Assembly (NCBI GenBank): GCA_039934875.1
Contig: JBDTLH010000150.1
Location: 1 to 16,232, forward strand
Direction of reading: 5' to 3'
Length of the DNA stretch: 16,232 nucleotides
DNA from: JBDTLH01 sp039934875
GTDB lineage: Bacteria > Acidobacteriota > Terriglobia > Terriglobales > Acidobacteriaceae
A program made the translations under genes and the position numbers. Within the stretch, counting starts at the first letter, position 1. Each line of letters begins with the position of its first letter. Shown here in pieces: positions 6,596-13,854 of this stretch. The notes beneath the pieces are model-generated. The model was not told the DNA's origin, ran no database searches, and worked only from the letters and a program-made list of their open reading frames with translations.

Positions 6596-7855
6596 GTGCG
6601 TCGTGGTTCAATTTCGGCGGCAACAATCATGTTGCTCGCTTTGTGGCTAGGCTCCCCAAGTCTGGCGGGCGCGCAACAAACGGATTTGCCGGATGCGCCA
6701 AAGGCCCAGTTCCCTTCGAACCCGAGTCCCATGCCGGGGTCGGCCCCGCTCCCTCCGCAGGCGGGAGTGCAGCCCGATCAGCCGGCTCCGCCGGTGCCAG
6801 AGTCGATTGCGGCGACGCAGCAGGCCCCGCTCGCGCCTCCCAAGACAGTTGCTGACCAGGAAAAGCTCGATCAGGTATTTCGGGTGAGCGTTAATCTTAA
6901 AATTCTTCCCGTCACGGTCAAGAACAACGCCGGCAAACCGGTACAGGATTTGCAGCAGAACGATTTCGCTATTTATGAAAACGGCGTCCCGCAGCAGATC
7001 CGGTACTTTTCCAGCGAGCCGTTTCCGCTCTCCGCCGCAATCGTTATCGATACCGGATTGCCCGACACCACGCTCAACCGGGTCAAGCAGACCTTGCGCT
7101 CGTTGAACGGCGCGTTCGGCCCCTACGATGAGCTGGCAGTGTTCAGCTACGGCGGGACGGTGACTCAGCAGAGTGATTTCGGACCGATTCAGAATGCGCG
7201 ATTTTCCACGGCGGTGGCGCAGCTCGACAAGATAAAGGGACGCTACAATGGCGGCGTTCCCATTACCGGCGGCCCACTGGCTTCCGGTCCCATGGTGAAC
7301 AATCATCCGATTGATCCGACCACGCGGCCCCGGGGCATCGATAACCCCAGCGGAATACGGGACTCGCGGGTAATGAATGATGCGCTGCTGGCTGCCGCCG
7401 AGGCGCTATCACGGCGCAACCGGGGGCGGCGCAAGCTGATCATCATCATCAGCGATGGGCGCGAATACAACAGCCGCAATAGCTATAGCGACGTTTTGAA
7501 GGTGCTGCTGAATGACGAGATCATCGTGGATGCAATCGCGCTCGACGCCGCGGCCGTCCCGGTGTTGAACAAGATTGAGCAGATCCATATACCCACCCAG
7601 GGCTATGGAGATCTGCTGCCCAAATATGCGAATGCCACCGGGGGCACTGTCTATCGCGAACTCTCGCGCACCGCGCTCGAACGATCCTATGCGCAAGCCA
7701 CAGCCGACGCGCGTAATCAGTACACCATAGGATATAGTCCAAAGACGCCGAACATCAGCGGAGAGTATCGCCAACTGGACGTGCGGGTACACCGTCCGAA
7801 CCTGCGGGTGTTCGCGCCGGACGGATATAACTCCCTCCCTGCGCGGCAGCAGTAG
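6596..7855 (+). CDS. VWFA-related secreted protein with degenerate MIDAS site
   Basis: A second VWFA-related exported protein of 419 residues, divergent from the first. The GTG at 6596 is preferred because AGGAGG (6580-6585) lies 10 bases upstream. A TTG at 6590, only four bases from that site, would add two residues. A signal peptide runs to about AGAQQ (residue 27-28). A proline-rich linker (about 30-85) precedes the N-terminal beta region (VFRVSVNLKILPVTVKN...FAIYENGVPQQ) and the VWA domain (about 145-375). Here the first MIDAS motif reads D152-TGLP instead of DxSxS, so both serines are missing. The later IIIISDG (Asp287) is kept. Metal-dependent ligand binding is therefore doubtful. The C-terminal QYTIGYSPKTP...RVFAPDGY region matches the family. 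Shared architecture with its neighbour suggests an old duplication, followed by loss of the metal site in this copy. Confidence 0.88.
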   Translation: MRRGSISAATIMLLALWLGSPSLAGAQQTDLPDAPKAQFPSNPSPMPGSAPLPPQAGVQPDQPAPPVPESIAATQQAPLAPPKTVADQEKLDQVFRVSVNLKILPVTVKNNAGKPVQDLQQNDFAIYENGVPQQIRYFSSEPFPLSAAIVIDTGLPDTTLNRVKQTLRSLNGAFGPYDELAVFSYGGTVTQQSDFGPIQNARFSTAVAQLDKIKGRYNGGVPITGGPLASGPMVNNHPIDPTTRPRGIDNPSGIRDSRVMNDALLAAAEALSRRNRGRRKLIIIISDGREYNSRNSYSDVLKVLLNDEIIVDAIALDAAAVPVLNKIEQIHIPTQGYGDLLPKYANATGGTVYRELSRTALERSYAQATADARNQYTIGYSPKTPNISGEYRQLDVRVHRPNLRVFAPDGYNSLPARQQ

Positions 7856-7898
7856 AATTACGTAGCGGTCCCACTTTGCGCGATCCAGATAACGGAAC

Positions 7899-8024
7899 TT
7901 GAAGCTGGGTACGCTCTCACCAAGGTTCTTGGCTCTCGCTGCGCTTATCTCGGTTGCACTGGCCGCCTGCCTCGCTCAGAACCAGCCTGTTCAAACCACT
8001 CGCAATGAAGTAGAGTCCGTTTAA
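7899..8024 (+). pseudogene. Signal-peptide ORF, probable 5' stump of a third VWFA-related gene
   Basis: A 41-codon frame from a TTG at 7899 reads as a textbook export signal: basic start (MKLGTLSPRF), hydrophobic core (LALAALISVALAAC), a cleavage-like LAQ, then NQPVQTTRNEVESV and a TAA at 8022-8024. The last stretch resembles the first residues after the signal in VWFA-related proteins (QPxQTxRxEVxxV), after which a beta strand and the VWA domain would follow. Here the next codons are instead the start of recQ, in the same frame and six bases later. I read it as a truncated gene. A real small secreted peptide, translated just ahead of recQ and aiding its start, is an alternative. The start codon and lack of a strong ribosome site keep confidence low. 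Confidence 0.4.
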
Positions 8025-8030
8025 GACCCC

Positions 8031-9998
8031 ATGAGTTCCATCGATGAAGTTCTGCAGTCTGACTTCCGGCTGCGCGAGTTCCGTCCCCATCAGCGCGAGA
8101 TTATCGAGGATGTGCTCGGCGGCCATGACGTGGTTTGCGTGATGCCGACCGGCGCCGGCAAGAGCCTGTGCTTCCAGCTTCCGGCAGTGGTGCTGCGCGG
8201 ATTGACGGTGGTAATGTCTCCGTTGATCTCGCTGATGGCGGACCAGGTGGCGCAATTGAAGTCGCTGAATATCCCTGCGGCGTTTCTCAATGGCTCGCAG
8301 AATGCGGAAGAGCAGCGCAACGTGCTCGACAAGCTGGAGCGCGGCGCGCGAGGGCTTCTGTATATTGCTCCCGAGCGGCTGAGTGCCCCGTCGTTCCAGC
8401 GGCTGGTTCCGCGGCTCAAGCCCCGTTTGCTGGTGGTGGATGAGGCGCATTGCGTCAGCTTCTGGGGCCACGATTTCCGTCCCGAGTACATGCGCATCGC
8501 CGAATTGCGCGAACAACTTGGCTCTCCCGTGACCATGGCGTTGACCGCGACCGCAACCCCGCAGGTGCGGCAGGACATTGTAGCAATGTTGAAGCTGCGC
8601 GCGCCGAAGATGCACGTCACCGGATTCGACCGCCCTAACCTCACATATTCCTGCCACGCTATTTCGAGCGAGGTGGAGAAGGACGCGATGCTGACCCGCT
8701 TTCTTTCCCGGCAATCGGGTAGCGGGATTGTGTATTGTTCGACGCGAAAGGCGGTGGAACAATTGGAAGCCCTGCTGGAAAAGCAATTCCCCAAGCGCAA
8801 AGTCTGTGGCTACCATGCGGGGATGCCGCAAGGCGCTCGCCAGAAAAACCAGCAGCAATTCATGGATGCCGCGGATTCGATTGCGGTGGCGACCAACGCC
8901 TTCGGCATGGGAATTAATAAGCCGGGCATTCGCTTTGTGCTGCATTACAACTTGCCCGGCAGCGTTGAAGCCTATTATCAGGAAGCAGGCCGGGCGGGGC
9001 GCGATGGCGATCCGGCGCAGTGCGTTCTGTATCACGGGATGCGCGATCTGATGACCCACAAATTCTTTATCAGGAATATTGGCGACAACAATGAGGCCCT
9101 GTCGGATGCGGAGATCGTCCGCTTGCAGGGGCTGGCGCAGCGCAAGCTCGATCTGATGTATCAGTATGCCACGCGACAGCGCTGCCGGCGTCGGCAGATC
9201 CTCGATTACTTCGGCGAGGCAACCGCGGTAAAGGGCTGCACCTGTGATGTCTGCGCAGGCGGCGGCCAGCCCGCTTCTGATAAAAACTTCGTCGCGCCTT
9301 GGATGAAGCATGAAGCTTCTGGGCGCAAGCAGCAGCCTGCGCTGAGCACCCGGTCACCGGAGCGAAAGCGGCGGCGGGACAGGCCAGTTCGCAACAACTC
9401 GGAACCCGACGAAAAGCCCCTCGACAGCGGGGCGCAAGTTCGATTCGATCAACTACGCCAAGTGCGCCTGCAACTTGCGAAAGAGCAGTCTGTGCCCGCC
9501 TTTTGCATTTTGCCCAACAAGGCATTGCGTGAGATCGCGCGACTGGCTCCTCAGTCCAACGCCGAACTCGCGGCAATCAAGGGCATGGGCGCTATCAAGA
9601 TAGAAAAATTTGGAGCTGCCCTGCTCGCGGCATTCCCATCGCCGGGTCACGCTTTGCGTGAAAACCAGCGGGAAACTGCTCCTCCCCGGCAAACAATTCC
9701 ACGCGCGAGAGAAGCCCGCGTTTACGCGTCCCCGCCGCCTTCAACTCGTCCTGTAGAGGACGAAGTTGTTCTCGATCACAATGCCGCGGCGCGCTTCGAG
9801 CGCCTTAAAGCAGCCCGCACCGAACTCGCCACGAAAAATAACTGGCCTCCCTACTTCGTCCTGAACGACAGCGCGCTGCTCGAGGTTGCGGCGGCTGCGC
9901 CCACTTCCATTGCGGCGCTCGCCGAAGTGAAAGGCGTGGGAGTACACAAAGCATCTAAATGGGGCAGCGCGCTGCTCGACGCATTGGCCCGCACTTGA
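8031..9998 (+). CDS. recQ: RecQ-family ATP-dependent DNA helicase with tandem HRDC domains
   Basis: A 655-residue 3'-5' DNA helicase acting in recombinational repair and restart of stalled forks. Helicase motifs are complete: FRPHQ (17-21), Walker A MPTGAGKS (38-45), DEAH (137-140), WGHDFRPEY (145-153), TATAT (172-176), TNAFGMGINKPGIRF (288-302), and QEAGRAGRDG (317-326). A zinc site follows with Cys385, 403, 405 and 408 (YFGE...GCTCDVC). Ordinary RecQ then has a winged-helix domain of about 110 residues. Here only a short basic linker (about 413-468) precedes a first HRDC domain (470-535, RFDQLRQVRLQLAKEQSVPA...IKGMG). After another Pro/Arg-rich linker comes a second HRDC (588-653, RFERLKAARTELATKNNWPP...VKGVG). 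The ATG at 8031 fits the family start, although no Shine-Dalgarno is visible. The stop is two bases from that of the converging TonB-C gene. Confidence 0.95.
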   Translation: MSSIDEVLQSDFRLREFRPHQREIIEDVLGGHDVVCVMPTGAGKSLCFQLPAVVLRGLTVVMSPLISLMADQVAQLKSLNIPAAFLNGSQNAEEQRNVLDKLERGARGLLYIAPERLSAPSFQRLVPRLKPRLLVVDEAHCVSFWGHDFRPEYMRIAELREQLGSPVTMALTATATPQVRQDIVAMLKLRAPKMHVTGFDRPNLTYSCHAISSEVEKDAMLTRFLSRQSGSGIVYCSTRKAVEQLEALLEKQFPKRKVCGYHAGMPQGARQKNQQQFMDAADSIAVATNAFGMGINKPGIRFVLHYNLPGSVEAYYQEAGRAGRDGDPAQCVLYHGMRDLMTHKFFIRNIGDNNEALSDAEIVRLQGLAQRKLDLMYQYATRQRCRRRQILDYFGEATAVKGCTCDVCAGGGQPASDKNFVAPWMKHEASGRKQQPALSTRSPERKRRRDRPVRNNSEPDEKPLDSGAQVRFDQLRQVRLQLAKEQSVPAFCILPNKALREIARLAPQSNAELAAIKGMGAIKIEKFGAALLAAFPSPGHALRENQRETAPPRQTIPRAREARVYASPPPSTRPVEDEVVLDHNAAARFERLKAARTELATKNNWPPYFVLNDSALLEVAAAAPTSIAALAEVKGVGVHKASKWGSALLDALART

Positions 9999-10000
9999 CC

Positions 10001-10645
10001 TTACCGGTTTACTGCATAGAGAACTTTGACGCTCCCCTCCACCGCGACCGGCGCTCCATTGCGCGAGAACGGCTTGTACTTCCACAACCGCACTGCTTCG
10101 ATTGCGGAATGCAGAAGCTCGGGTGGGCCCGAGACGGGGAACAGCGACGCCACTTCCCCTTCGCTATCAATAACCGCTTCGAGCACCACCGCGCCCTGAA
10201 TATTGCGCGCCTTTGCCATCGCGGGATACGCGGGCTCCCCCTTGCTCACCAGGTTGGCTTGCAAGGAGCCCGGCGAGAGAGCAACAGGAGCACCGGCGTG
10301 AAATGCTTCCGGATGGAAGATGTATCCCAGACGGGGCGTTGGTCCGGGGCTGCAAAACAAGCCTAGAGTCGAGCCTTCGAGTGGAGATGGAAAACTCGCT
10401 CCTTTGGCGGCGTCCGCGGCGCGATCCAGAAAGGCCGGCTCCCCCTCCAAGGGATCGGCAGACGTGACCTGGCCCTCGCCGCCCACTTTGATGCTAAGCA
10501 CGCTGAATATCACGCGCCCCGCTGTCACGGGACACGAAGGCCATTGCGCCGCTACCGCATCCTGGAAGCCATGCGCGGGCCCGGCGCTCAGTAGAGCAAT
10601 CGTCAGCAGCGCGAACCTGCACACGGCATTCAGTGAAAACTTCAC
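10001..10645 (-). CDS. TonB C-terminal-domain protein with an internal duplication
   Basis: A 214-residue exported protein of the 'energy transducer TonB' group. Residues 1-26 are a signal peptide (FALLTIALLSAGPAHG), so the protein is probably periplasmic and not anchored as classical TonB is; there is no Pro-Lys/Glu spacer. Residues 138-212 are a TonB C-terminal domain: EPAYPAMAKARNIQGAVVLE, then SGPPELLHSAIEAVRLWKYK and PF. Residues about 43-92 (GRVIFSV...GEGQVTSADPLEGEPAFLDR...FPSPLEG) follow the same pattern of strand, G-x-V, P-x-G-x-P, LxxAA and FPSP turn. They look like a degenerate first copy. The start is a GTG (10643-10645) overlapping the TGA of the upstream gene in a GTGA junction, so translation is probably coupled. 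It need not act with an outer-membrane receptor, and its role is unknown. Confidence 0.82.
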   Translation of the reverse strand: MKFSLNAVCRFALLTIALLSAGPAHGFQDAVAAQWPSCPVTAGRVIFSVLSIKVGGEGQVTSADPLEGEPAFLDRAADAAKGASFPSPLEGSTLGLFCSPGPTPRLGYIFHPEAFHAGAPVALSPGSLQANLVSKGEPAYPAMAKARNIQGAVVLEAVIDSEGEVASLFPVSGPPELLHSAIEAVRLWKYKPFSRNGAPVAVEGSVKVLYAVNR

Positions 10646-10794
10646 ACTCGGCGTTTAGTTCCGCGAACGAAATGCATGATCAGTGCGATGATGGCCACAA
10701 TCAAAAGAATGTGAATTGCCGCACTGGTGACGTGTACGCCCAGCCAGAAGATCAGCCACAGGGCAATCAGGACAACAAAGATTCCGATCCACAT
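10642..10794 (-). CDS. Small two-helix membrane protein (lmo0937/DUF5670-like)
   Basis: A 50-residue protein that is almost entirely two transmembrane helices: IGIFVVLIALWLIFWLGV (3-20), and IHILLIVAIIALIMHFV (about 26-42), followed by a basic tail RGTKRRV. The pattern W-I...LWL...G...IHILLxxAIxxLxxxxxRG is that of the lmo0937/DUF5670 family of small bacterial membrane proteins, whose function is not established. The ATG at 10792-10794 is chosen because CCTCC on the plus strand (10804-10808, a GGAGG on the gene strand) lies nine bases upstream. A 13-codon longer reading from 10833 runs through a palindrome and lacks a ribosome site. The gene is first in an operon with the TonB-C protein, joined by a GTGA overlap. 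Confidence 0.8.
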   Translation of the reverse strand: MWIGIFVVLIALWLIFWLGVHVTSAAIHILLIVAIIALIMHFVRGTKRRV

Positions 10795-10818
10795 GGGTAA
10801 GTGCCTCCGCTGACTATG

Positions 10819-10849
10819 ATGGGAGTTGCACATTTAATGTTGCTCCCAT
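10819..10849. promoter_or_regulatory. 31-bp palindrome in the divergent promoter region before hemQ
   Basis: ATGGGAG (10819-10825) and CTCCCAT (10843-10849) are exact inverted repeats. Inside them ACATT-T-AATGT (10830-10840) forms a second, concentric palindrome. The whole sits in the 75 bases between the small membrane protein start (10794) and hemQ (10870). Such a position and symmetry suit a dimeric repressor or activator acting on both sides. No T-run follows on either strand, so it is not a terminator. It does not match the Fur consensus. No regulator is named. Confidence 0.45.
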
Positions 10850-10869
10850 AAAAACTACTTTGAACGATA

Positions 10870-11715
10870 ATGGAAGCGACCATGCCAGATGCCAACGTAA
10901 GTCCCCTGCCCGCGCTGCCGCTCTCCGTGGAAGGCGCTTCCATCCTTCACCAGTTCTTTCGCCTCGACTGGTCTCTGTGGAACGAACTTACCGAAGCCGA
11001 GCGCGAGACCATCGTAGCCGAGGCCAGGGTCGCCCTCGAAGACCTGGCCACCGGAACGGACGGGCAGACCGCACTTTTTACCGTGTTGGGCCACAAGGGC
11101 GATCTGCTGCTCATCCACTTTCGCAACAGCTTTGAACAACTGGGGCAAGCGGAGCACGCGGTGGACCGCCTGCGATTGCGCGAGTTGCTCGAACCGACCA
11201 CCTCATTTCTATCGGTGATTGAATTGGGCCTCTATGAATCCACGGTCAAGCTCTACCGCGCGCTGATCGAACAGGGAGTCGAAGCCCACAGTGAAGAATG
11301 GTCGCGCGAGGTAGAGCAGACGCTTGCCCGCCAGCGGGAGGCGATGGCGGCGCGGCTGTTTCCCGAAATTCCCAACACCAGGTTTGTCTGCTTTTACCCT
11401 ATGGACCGCCGCCGCGGTGACGTGAACAACTGGTACACGCTGCCCCTCGAGGAGCGCCAGCGGCTGATGCACGATCACATGCTGGCCGGGCGCCGCTATA
11501 CCGGGCAGGTGAAGCAGATCATCTCCGGCGCGATTGGTTTTGACGACTGGGAGTGGGGTGTGGACCTCTTCTCCGACGATCCGCTGGTGTTTAAGAAATT
11601 GATCTACGATCTGCGCTTCGATCCGGCGAGTGCTCTGTACGCGGAGTTCGGCCCCTTTTATGTAGGTCAAAGACTGCTTGCCGCCGACCTCGAGCAACTG
11701 CTAACCATCTCCTAA
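10870..11715 (+). CDS. hemQ: Coproheme decarboxylase HemQ (chlorite dismutase-like)
   Basis: HemQ (ChdC) finishes haem b synthesis in the coproporphyrin-dependent pathway, decarboxylating two propionates of coproheme III with H2O2 in the cytoplasm. The 281 residues form two ferredoxin-like halves of the chlorite dismutase fold. The C-terminal half carries the family signatures: FYPMDRRR (175-182) with the radical-forming Tyr176, NNWYTLPLEER (186-196), MHDHMLAGRRYTGQVKQIISG (200-220) with His203 at the position of the proximal haem ligand, and GFDDWEWGVDLFSDDPLVFKKLIYDLRFD. The N-terminal half (24-130) keeps QFFRLDWSLWNEL. The start may be the ATG at 10870 or the one at 10882; the second has a weak GGAAG five bases before it, and the choice changes only four residues. 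The TAA overlaps the stop of the converging nucleotidyltransferase gene. No other haem genes are in view. Confidence 0.94.
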   Translation: MEATMPDANVSPLPALPLSVEGASILHQFFRLDWSLWNELTEAERETIVAEARVALEDLATGTDGQTALFTVLGHKGDLLLIHFRNSFEQLGQAEHAVDRLRLRELLEPTTSFLSVIELGLYESTVKLYRALIEQGVEAHSEEWSREVEQTLARQREAMAARLFPEIPNTRFVCFYPMDRRRGDVNNWYTLPLEERQRLMHDHMLAGRRYTGQVKQIISGAIGFDDWEWGVDLFSDDPLVFKKLIYDLRFDPASALYAEFGPFYVGQRLLAADLEQLLTIS

Positions 11716-12518
11716 ACCGGTTTATGTGAAATAGCTGCGCCTGGAAGCGGCTGCTCCTGGTCCTCGACTTGGTTTTGCTTCTTCCCCCGCAGATAGTCCT
11801 GCGCGGCGCGGTAGCCCTCCAGGGTTCCCACATCCATATAATGCTCGCCCGCGCAGGTCGCCCGCACCACGTTGCCCGCCGCTATAAACGCATTGAGCAG
11901 GTCTCCCAGATACTCGTCCTCGCGATGCCGCGCCTCCCACAACAGCTTGAGCGCATGGAAGGCCTCGCCGGTCGCAGTCACTGCTCCCCACACCCAATGG
12001 GAATGGGCGTCCGCCTGCTTGACTTCCACCTTGCTCACGAACCCCTGCTCGTCGATCACCACCGCATCGAACACCTGCGGATTAGGCACCGGAAACAGCA
12101 GCAGGTCCACATCCGCGCCATGGCTCGCGAGCGAATCGAGCGTGGGATGGTATGCATTCTCCGGAAACCAGATTGTGTCCGGCAGCCCCAGCAGCACCTG
12201 ATCGTGCATGTGCGCAAACGCCTCCGCGCGAAACAACGCATCGCACAATCCCCGCGGCTGCTGCTGCACCACATAAAAGATCTCGGCCGCATAGTCGCGC
12301 TCGGCATAATATTTCACCAGATCGGACTTCTCCGCGGAGATGACGAAACATATCTGGTCCGCCCCGGCGGCGATCATGCGCTCCACCAGATACTCGCTCA
12401 CCGCCTTGGGACGCTCCACGCCTTCAATCAGGCGCGATCCTACCGGCAGCAACTCTTTAGGAAATCCCAGCGGTTGAATGCGCTGCCCCGCCCCGGCAGC
12501 CGGAATGATGCCGATCAC
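11712..12518 (-). CDS. Sugar-phosphate nucleotidyltransferase
   Basis: A 268-residue enzyme of the NTP_transferase family, which makes NDP-sugars from sugar 1-phosphate and NTP. The N-terminal IPAAGAGQRIQPLGFPKELLP (5-25) is the nucleotide-binding GxGxR...PK signature, slightly altered (AGAGQRIQPLG). LLGLPDTIWFP (109-119) holds the metal-binding Asp114, and HYMDVGTLEGYRAAQDYL (226-243) holds the second Asp229. The start is a GTG at 12516-12518, which overlaps the TGA of the glycosyltransferase gene (GTGA) and has GAGAGG seven bases upstream. A longer reading from 12581 would run into the previous gene and put 21 unrelated residues ahead of the Rossmann strand. The last 20 residues are polar and non-conserved. 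The base and sugar used are not determined. Paired with a glycosyltransferase, it probably serves polysaccharide or glycoconjugate synthesis. Confidence 0.9.
   Translation of the reverse strand: MIGIIPAAGAGQRIQPLGFPKELLPVGSRLIEGVERPKAVSEYLVERMIAAGADQICFVISAEKSDLVKYYAERDYAAEIFYVVQQQPRGLCDALFRAEAFAHMHDQVLLGLPDTIWFPENAYHPTLDSLASHGADVDLLLFPVPNPQVFDAVVIDEQGFVSKVEVKQADAHSHWVWGAVTATGEAFHALKLLWEARHREDEYLGDLLNAFIAAGNVVRATCAGEHYMDVGTLEGYRAAQDYLRGKKQNQVEDQEQPLPGAAISHKPV
11713..11724. other. Palindrome TAAACCGGTTTA over two converging stop codons
   Basis: The 12-base perfect palindrome contains the hemQ TAA (11713-11715) and most of the opposing TAG (11712-11714 on the minus strand). The two genes converge with a three-base overlap and no spacer for a terminator. 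The symmetry may be chance from facing stop codons. Confidence 0.5.
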
Positions 12519-13627
12519 AAGGACGCCTCTCTGTAAACTGCCTTGATCCGTTCCAAATCGAGCGATGCCGCGTCCTCGCACGCCTTGATGAACTGCCGCG
12601 CTCGCACATCCCCGGTATGCTCATCGAGCGTTCGCTCCCGCGCGCGCCGCGCCATCTCCTTCCGCTCCGTTGCATCCATATCCAGCGCGTGCCTCACATC
12701 TTCCGCCGCGCGCACCACCCGCAACTCGGAATTCAGGTCGAAAAAATCGCCCAGCCCCTCCCATTCGTCCGTGACAATCGGAGTTCCACATGCCGCCGCC
12801 TCGAAAAACCGTCCCGACGGACAATGCCCCCACGCCGCCATCTCCGCACGCGTAACGTTCAGCGCCCACTGCGATGACGAATAAAGCGCCGCATGGTCTT
12901 CCACCGAAACGTGCTCCAGCCGGCGCACATTCCCCGGTATCTCCATCTCCGCCGGATACATCGAGCCCGCCAGCAGAAACTTCTTCTTCTCCATGCGCCG
13001 CGCCGCACCCATCAACAGCGTCTCCACCTTTTCCTGCCGGTCCGCCGCGTAAGTTCCCATGTAACTCAGATCGCACTCGAACTCGGCGCGCGATCGCACC
13101 CGATAGTAAGTGTCGGGATCCACACACCCGTATAACGGACGAGCAATCCGCGCTCCATACCCGCTCTCTAGTTGACTGAGAATGCGCCCTCCAGTGAAAC
13201 TGAGCACCAACTCAAAGCGCGCGATCTGCTCCGGACGTATATACTCGACCGCCTCCCCTCGCTTCCATTTGCCCAAAGTAATGGGAGTATCGAGGTCGTA
13301 ATAAACATGGATCGGCCCATCCGCCGCCAACATCACCTCCGCGATCTCCGCTCCCTCCGAACAATAACTGGCATTCACCACAATGTCCGAGGAACCCGCG
13401 GCAATCTGCGCCCACGGCCGCACCGTGCCAAAGCTGGGATAAAGCACGATGTCGCAGTAATCGCATTTATCGAAGTCGCGGTGCCGTGCATAATAAGGCA
13501 CATCCCGCTCATAAAACGTGACCTCATGGCCCAGCCGATGCAGCCCCCGAATTAGCGCCCGGTAGGGCGTAGCATGTCCGTTGCCCCATGAAGAGGAGAT
13601 CGTCAATCCAAAAAATGTAATCCTCAC
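12515..13627 (-). CDS. Glycosyltransferase, CgeB-like (GT-B fold)
   Basis: A 370-residue cytoplasmic glycosyltransferase of the CgeB/DUF3880-like type. The N-terminal half opens with MRITFFGLTISSSWGNGHA and ATPYRALIRGLHRLGHEVTF (19-38), the first Rossmann strand and helix of the GT-B fold. The C-terminal half holds CDLSYMGTYAADRQEKVE (185-202), and GHCPSGRFFEAAACGTPIVT (267-286), the donor-binding stretch of GT family 1/4-like enzymes, followed by DEWEGLGDFF. There is no signal peptide or membrane segment. The start is a GTG at 13625-13627 preceded by AGGAG on the gene strand (13632-13636). The gene is followed in a GTGA overlap by the nucleotidyltransferase, so the pair probably makes and transfers an activated sugar. 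Acceptor and donor are unknown. About 227 bases separate it from the upstream vapC, with a hairpin-rich block between. Confidence 0.86.
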   Translation of the reverse strand: MRITFFGLTISSSWGNGHATPYRALIRGLHRLGHEVTFYERDVPYYARHRDFDKCDYCDIVLYPSFGTVRPWAQIAAGSSDIVVNASYCSEGAEIAEVMLAADGPIHVYYDLDTPITLGKWKRGEAVEYIRPEQIARFELVLSFTGGRILSQLESGYGARIARPLYGCVDPDTYYRVRSRAEFECDLSYMGTYAADRQEKVETLLMGAARRMEKKKFLLAGSMYPAEMEIPGNVRRLEHVSVEDHAALYSSSQWALNVTRAEMAAWGHCPSGRFFEAAACGTPIVTDEWEGLGDFFDLNSELRVVRAAEDVRHALDMDATERKEMARRARERTLDEHTGDVRARQFIKACEDAASLDLERIKAVYREASL

Positions 13628-13649
13628 AAATCTCCTGCTGATTCCCCTA

Positions 13650-13815
13650 GCCCACTTCTCCCGCTACGAAAAACTCCTGCTACGAAACGACGCTTTTTGG
13701 GTACCCCCCCCCGACTTCAGTCTGGGGATTAACGGATGCAAACACAATGGCGCTTTAGCGCCTGAGGTAACACACTTTCTTATCCGCTACACCGTTAGAC
13801 GTAAGTACATTGTGA
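13650..13815. repeat. Hairpin-rich REP-like intergenic element
   Basis: The stretch between vapC and the glycosyltransferase carries stacked inverted repeats. CCCCGACT (13709-13716) pairs with AGTC-T-GGGG (13719-13727) around TC. GGCGC-TTTA-GCGCC (13749-13762) is a perfect hairpin. CACAATG (13743-13749) and CATTGTG (13808-13814) are an exact distant pair, as are TAACGG (13730-13735) and CCGTTA (13792-13797). GCTACGAAA also occurs twice just before (13663-13671 and 13679-13687). From memory, CCCACTTCTC, GACTTCAGTC and GCTTTAGCGCC resemble pieces of dispersed palindromic repeats in Acidobacteriota. No protein is coded here. It could be a REP/MITE-type element or an mRNA-stabilising block in the vapBC-glycosyltransferase interval. 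Confidence 0.5.
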
Positions 13816-13854
13816 ATGGGTTGGCTATGCACGGCCCATGAAAATTGACCCCTG

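Noticed and set aside
7917..9311. Long minus-strand open frame opposite recQ
   Set aside because: RecQ motifs are complete on the plus strand; the antisense product is His/Arg rich and matches no family.
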